Below, piece by piece: positions 39,308 through 41,680 of a DNA stretch of 41,680 nt. The stretch is from NCBI GenBank assembly GCA_018652265.1, contig JABICL010000044.1, positions 1 through 41,680 of the forward strand, written 5' to 3'. Numbering within the stretch: position 1 is the first letter of the stretch; each line of letters opens with the position of its first letter. The notes under the pieces were generated by a model. It was not told the origin of the DNA, ran no database searches, and saw only the letters and a program-made list of their open reading frames with translations. The position numbers were made by a program, and so were the translations under genes. The DNA comes from Candidatus Peribacteria bacterium. GTDB lineage: Bacteria; Patescibacteriota; Gracilibacteria; Peribacterales; Peribacteraceae.

Positions 39308-39787
39308 ATGCCAGAATCAATAAGCACAACAGAAATATCACTAGACAATATGTCAACTATATTTAGAAATACAGAAGATTGTAAACCTGGCATAGCATCA
39401 ATAAATGAACTTTCTACACTTATCACTACAAATAGAACAGTTGATCTAAATAAAGCAGAAATACATCTACTTAGTACTTACACTCTCATAAGAGATAATT
39501 TAGTGGCAGACGAACAAGTAGATCCACAAGAATATGCCACCTTACGTAGAGAATTGGGGACTATAGTAAATAGTATTATTTCATTTCCAGAAACTAATGG
39601 GATTGCATATGATGTAATGAAACGATATGCGCTTCTTATTATTCTAGAACTGTTTAATAACGATACAAAATTGCAAGATATGAAAGCCAGAGAAAGCATT
39701 GATGCTAATGAGGCTGATAATTCTGGCATACAAGCCATAAGTAAAGTTGCACAAGTAGGCATCACAGAGAGAAGTTCAATAGATTGA
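39308..39787 (+). CDS. Hypothetical helical protein
   Basis: A 159-aa soluble, mainly helical protein with no recognised family. Notable parts are an acidic N-terminus, DLNKAEIHLLSTYTLIRDNL and DPQEYATLRRELGTIVNSII, and a hydrophobic helix (YALLIILELF). It has its own promoter and stands between tRNA-Thr and prfB. In length, Ser/Asn/Glu content and stand-alone promoter it resembles the 30782 protein, but I see no alignable similarity. It ends in TGA, which is a real stop in this genome (see prfB). Confidence 0.6.
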   Translation: MPESISTTEISLDNMSTIFRNTEDCKPGIASINELSTLITTNRTVDLNKAEIHLLSTYTLIRDNLVADEQVDPQEYATLRRELGTIVNSIISFPETNGIAYDVMKRYALLIILELFNNDTKLQDMKARESIDANEADNSGIQAISKVAQVGITERSSID

Positions 39788-39869
39788 ACAATTTAGACTT
39801 AATTAGAAGCACTACGAATGCATTATATTACTTGTAATTAGCAGAGATTTTTAGTGAAAAAATTTCTGC

Positions 39870-39875
39870 TATAAT
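39870..39875 (+). promoter_or_regulatory. Extended -10 of prfB
   Basis: TGCTATAAT with TATAAT at 39870-39875, as before sufB. Leader of about 28 bases. Confidence 0.5.
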
Positions 39876-39909
39876 ATAACCAGAATCATTAACCCCTCTC
39901 TCGTAAATC

Positions 39910-40987
39910 GTGGAAGAAATTCTAAATCAAATCCGGGAACTGCAGTCCGCCATAAACACGGGGAAGGACTCTCTTTGATGCCAGGGGGATACCAAATCAA
40001 ATAAAAGAACTAGAAGAAGAATCTCAGAAGGATGGTTTTTGGAATGATCAGAAGAAAGCAAATCAAACATTTGCAAAGTTAAAAGCACTTAAATCTCAGT
40101 GGGAGCCTATTTGTGAAGTTGCAAGTGATGCTCAAGCTCTACTTGATTTATCTGATGCAGCTTCAGAGAGTGATGAAGCAGAATTTAAATCTGATCTAGA
40201 AAAACTAGAAGAAAAATGGAAAGCAGTAGAACACGTGCTTCTTTTTTCTGGATCACATGACGCAGCAAATTGCTATCTAACAGTAAGCTCAGGAGCAGGA
40301 GGAACAGACGCACAAGATTGGGCAGAAATGCTTGTGCGCATGTATATGCGCTACTGCGAAAGAAAGAAATGGAAATTTAGCATTCTAGAAAAAACACACG
40401 GACAAGAGGCAGGAATAAAATCTGCAACAGTGTACATAGAAGGAGAACTCTCATATGGATTCTTAAAAGCAGAGCGTGGAACACATAGGCTAGTAAGACT
40501 CTCGCCATTTAATTCAAAAAATTTAAGGCAAACATCTTTTGCATTAGTAGAAGTTCTTCCAGAAATAGATAGCGACGATGAAATAGAAATAAATTCTGCA
40601 GATATAAGAATAGATACATTCAGATCAAGTGGTGCAGGAGGACAACATGTGAATGTAACTGACTCTGCGGTTCGCATTACTCACTCTCCCACAGGAATAG
40701 TAGTTGCATGCCAGAATGAAAGATCTCAATTACAAAACAAAGAGCAATGTATGAAAATGCTCAAATCAAAACTTTTACAAAAAAGAGAGGAAGAAGAAAT
40801 GAAAAAAATAGAAGGATTAAAAGGGGCAACAAAAAGTGCCGACTTCGGTCAGCAAATAAGAAGTTATGTATTGCATCCCTACAAGATGGTTAAAGACCTT
40901 CGTACGGAACTAGAAAATAATAATCCAGACGAAGTACTAGATGGAGATCTAGATGAATTTGTATTTGCAGAACTTAGAAGAAAATAA
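39910..40987 (+). CDS. prfB: Peptide chain release factor 2, with programmed +1 frameshift
   Basis: RF2 terminates at UGA and UAA. The frame opens at GTG 39910 and reaches CTT-TGA at 39973-39978 (UGA is codon 23). A +1 shift at CTT continues as GAT GCC from 39977 to TAA at 40987, giving 358 aa. AAGGA lies four bases before the CTT, as in known RF2 slip sites. After the shift come DGFWND, the SPF specificity motif (LSPFNSKNLRQTSFA) and the catalytic GGQ (SSGAGGQHVN). The shift lets RF2 control its own level by how fast UGA is read. This also shows that UGA is a stop codon here. Confidence 0.97.
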
Positions 40988-40990
40988 AAT

Positions 40991-41025
40991 AAAAAAGCTC
41001 TCCTCGTAACAAGTAGAGCTTTTTT
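40991..41025. terminator. Bidirectional rho-independent terminator
   Basis: AAAAAAGCTCT (40991-41001) pairs with AGAGCTTTTTT (41015-41025) across a 13-base loop. An A-run and a T-run on opposite sides let it serve both prfB and the convergent histone gene. Confidence 0.85.
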
Positions 41026-41041
41026 AATCCAAGAGAAAATC

Positions 41042-41212
41042 TTAAAGATCGTCTCCACGTACAGTCTTACGACCGTTTGCTTTTGCACGCTTTGCAGCTT
41101 TCTTTGCGAGCTCTTCTACTTCTCCACTTAGGGCATCTGCAAAATCGCCGGAAGTCATAAGGTTCATTCCTTTAAGAAGTTCTTTTACCTTGGAGGCAAC
41201 TACTAGACTCAT
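41042..41212 (-). CDS. Bacterial histone-fold protein
   Basis: ATG at 41212 to TAA at 41042 encodes 56 aa: MSLVVASKVKELLKGMNLMT, then SGDFADALSGEVEELAKKAA and KRAKANGRKTVRGDDL. The pattern is a minimal histone fold: short helix 1, loop, long amphipathic helix 2 with regular Ala/Leu/Val, and ANGRKTVRGDDL, which matches the loop 2 motif (A-x-GRKTI/V-x-x-x-DL) of archaeal histones and of the Bdellovibrio Bd0055-type bacterial histones. Basic residues (about 10 Lys/Arg) suit DNA binding as a dimer. A promoter with -10 TACAAT (41247-41252) and -35 TTGCTT (41269-41274) fits the minus strand. It is convergent with prfB across a terminator. Confidence 0.85.
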   Translation of the reverse strand: MSLVVASKVKELLKGMNLMTSGDFADALSGEVEELAKKAAKRAKANGRKTVRGDDL

Positions 41213-41246
41213 GAGTATTTGGGGAAGAAAATTAGAAACTGCGCTT

Positions 41247-41274
41247 ATTGTAAATATAAGGCGTAAGAAAGCAA
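41247..41274 (-). promoter_or_regulatory. Predicted promoter of the histone gene
   Basis: Minus strand -35 TTGCTT (41269-41274), 16 bases, -10 TACAAT (41247-41252), giving a leader of about 28 bases. No Shine-Dalgarno is seen before the ATG. Confidence 0.45.
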
Positions 41275-41452
41275 ATATTTAATAGAGTTGACTTATATAC
41301 GTAAGTGTTATCTAACATATAAATATGTACATCTGGCTAGCCAAAAACATATATTTAGCCCACTTAATGCCAAAATCTACAATCTAATAAGAAATATGGG
41401 TTGGAAATTCTCTGAGTTCGACTCCCATCACTATGACACGTAAAATGATCTC

Positions 41453-41543
41453 GGAGAGGTGGCCGAGTGGTTGAAGGCGTCGCTCTCGAAAAGCGATAGG
41501 CCGTTATACGGTCTCGGGGGTTCGAATCCCCCCCTCTCCGCCA
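41453..41543 (+). tRNA. tRNA-Ser (CGA)
   Basis: A 91-nt class II tRNA with acceptor GGAGAGG/CCTCTCC, anticodon loop CTCGAAA (anticodon CGA) on stem TCGCT/AGCGA, and a long variable arm (AGGCCGTTATACGGTCT region). Discriminator G; CCA is encoded. Confidence 0.95.
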
Positions 41544-41548
41544 TGATC

Positions 41549-41568
41549 TGTACCCCATAAAGTGGACA
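41549..41568 (+). mobile_element. Possible left end of an IS3-family element
   Basis: TGTACCCCATAAAGTGGACA resembles IS3-family terminal repeats. It lies 5 bases after tRNA-Ser and 61 bases before the start of a small open frame, which would fit an IS left end followed by orfA. The right end is beyond the window. Confidence 0.4.
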
Positions 41569-41629
41569 CGGAAATCCACCTTCATCCACTGTTCCTTTTG
41601 TTACTTTTATCACTTAACAAAAGAGGAAT

Positions 41630-41680
41630 ATGAAAATCATATATTCATGCGAACAAATCGCACAGTTACAGAAGCATCCA
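41630..41680 (+). CDS. Start of a gene running off the window, possibly an IS3 orfA
   Basis: ATG at 41630 opens 17 codons, MKIIYSCEQIAQLQKHP, to the window edge, with AGAGG 3 bases upstream. Short IS3-type OrfA proteins often begin with a similar (M-x-x-YS-x-EQI-x-x-L-x-x-P) pattern. This is a tentative call. Confidence 0.35.
   Translation, partial: MKIIYSCEQIAQLQKHP

Noticed and set aside
41395-41440. Degenerate tRNA fragment (GAGTTCGACTCCCATC)
   Set aside because: It resembles a T arm and acceptor end, but no D or anticodon arm can be drawn upstream.
1-41680. UGA recoded as glycine (code 25, as in some Gracilibacteria/SR1)
   Set aside because: RF2 is present with a UGA frameshift site and several genes (smpB, the 39308 gene, the TPR gene) end naturally at TGA.

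Overview
This window looks like a chromosomal segment of a small-genome, AT-rich bacterium. The gene style suggests the Patescibacteria/CPR, perhaps a Peregrinibacteria/Gracilibacteria-like lineage, but that placement is inference from gene content, not a phylogeny. It uses the standard bacterial code: prfB encodes RF2 with a programmed UGA frameshift, and several genes end in TGA, so UGA is not recoded to glycine. Clear Shine-Dalgarno sites are rare, and several genes start only a few bases after a good -10 box, which points to leaderless transcripts.

Layout. 1-1009 (minus): end-truncated secreted Cys-rich protein built of 366-bp repeats. 1084-2145: dnaJ. 2156-2542: four-helix-bundle (S23) gene between inverted heptamer arrays. 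2701-11171 (plus): complete V/A-type ATPase operon G/H-I-K-E-C-F-A-B-D with a probable Na+-type c ring. 11168-12825 (minus): infC-rpmI-(48-aa orf)-rplT-orf, with a non-AUG infC start. 12808-13106: GC-rich palindrome cluster. 13107-15247 (minus): zwf-pgl, the oxidative pentose phosphate entry. 15271-17251: YbaK/ProX-type deacylase, then a thioredoxin lipoprotein/CcdA pair. 17348-20927: nucleotidyltransferase, ComEC-like hydrolase, small DMT protein, pyrF. 21060-27075: LPXTG/fibronectin-type surface protein, DUF192 lipoprotein, recR, a 766-aa Cys-rich SLH protein, smpB, DMT exporter. 27142-34632: second S23 gene, then a SUF Fe-S cluster set (sufC, SIMPL protein, sufB, orf, sufD, reverse-strand orf, sufS, sufU). 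34703-37334: TMTC-like TPR membrane protein and an SLH protein. 37538-39099: alpha/beta hydrolase, LAGLIDADG-like protein, tRNA-Thr. 39308-41680: hypothetical protein, prfB, a 56-aa bacterial histone, tRNA-Ser and a possible IS3-type end.

Functional themes are energy coupling by a rotary V-type ATPase, SUF Fe-S assembly, thiol chemistry at the cell surface (CcdA, thioredoxin lipoprotein, many Cys-rich exoproteins), and a surface combining SLH and LPXTG anchoring signals.

The strongest unusual signals are: (1) an unlisted 56-aa histone-fold gene; (2) many short arrays of exactly 7-bp repeats with different unit sequences, usually in inverted pairs at gene ends, flanking both S23 genes and intruding into coding sequence of the ATPase I subunit and sufS; (3) three copies of an ~85-bp element folding as a three-hairpin cloverleaf with covarying stems; (4) an 18-bp duplication of a tRNA-Thr 3' end around a 71-bp hairpin element.
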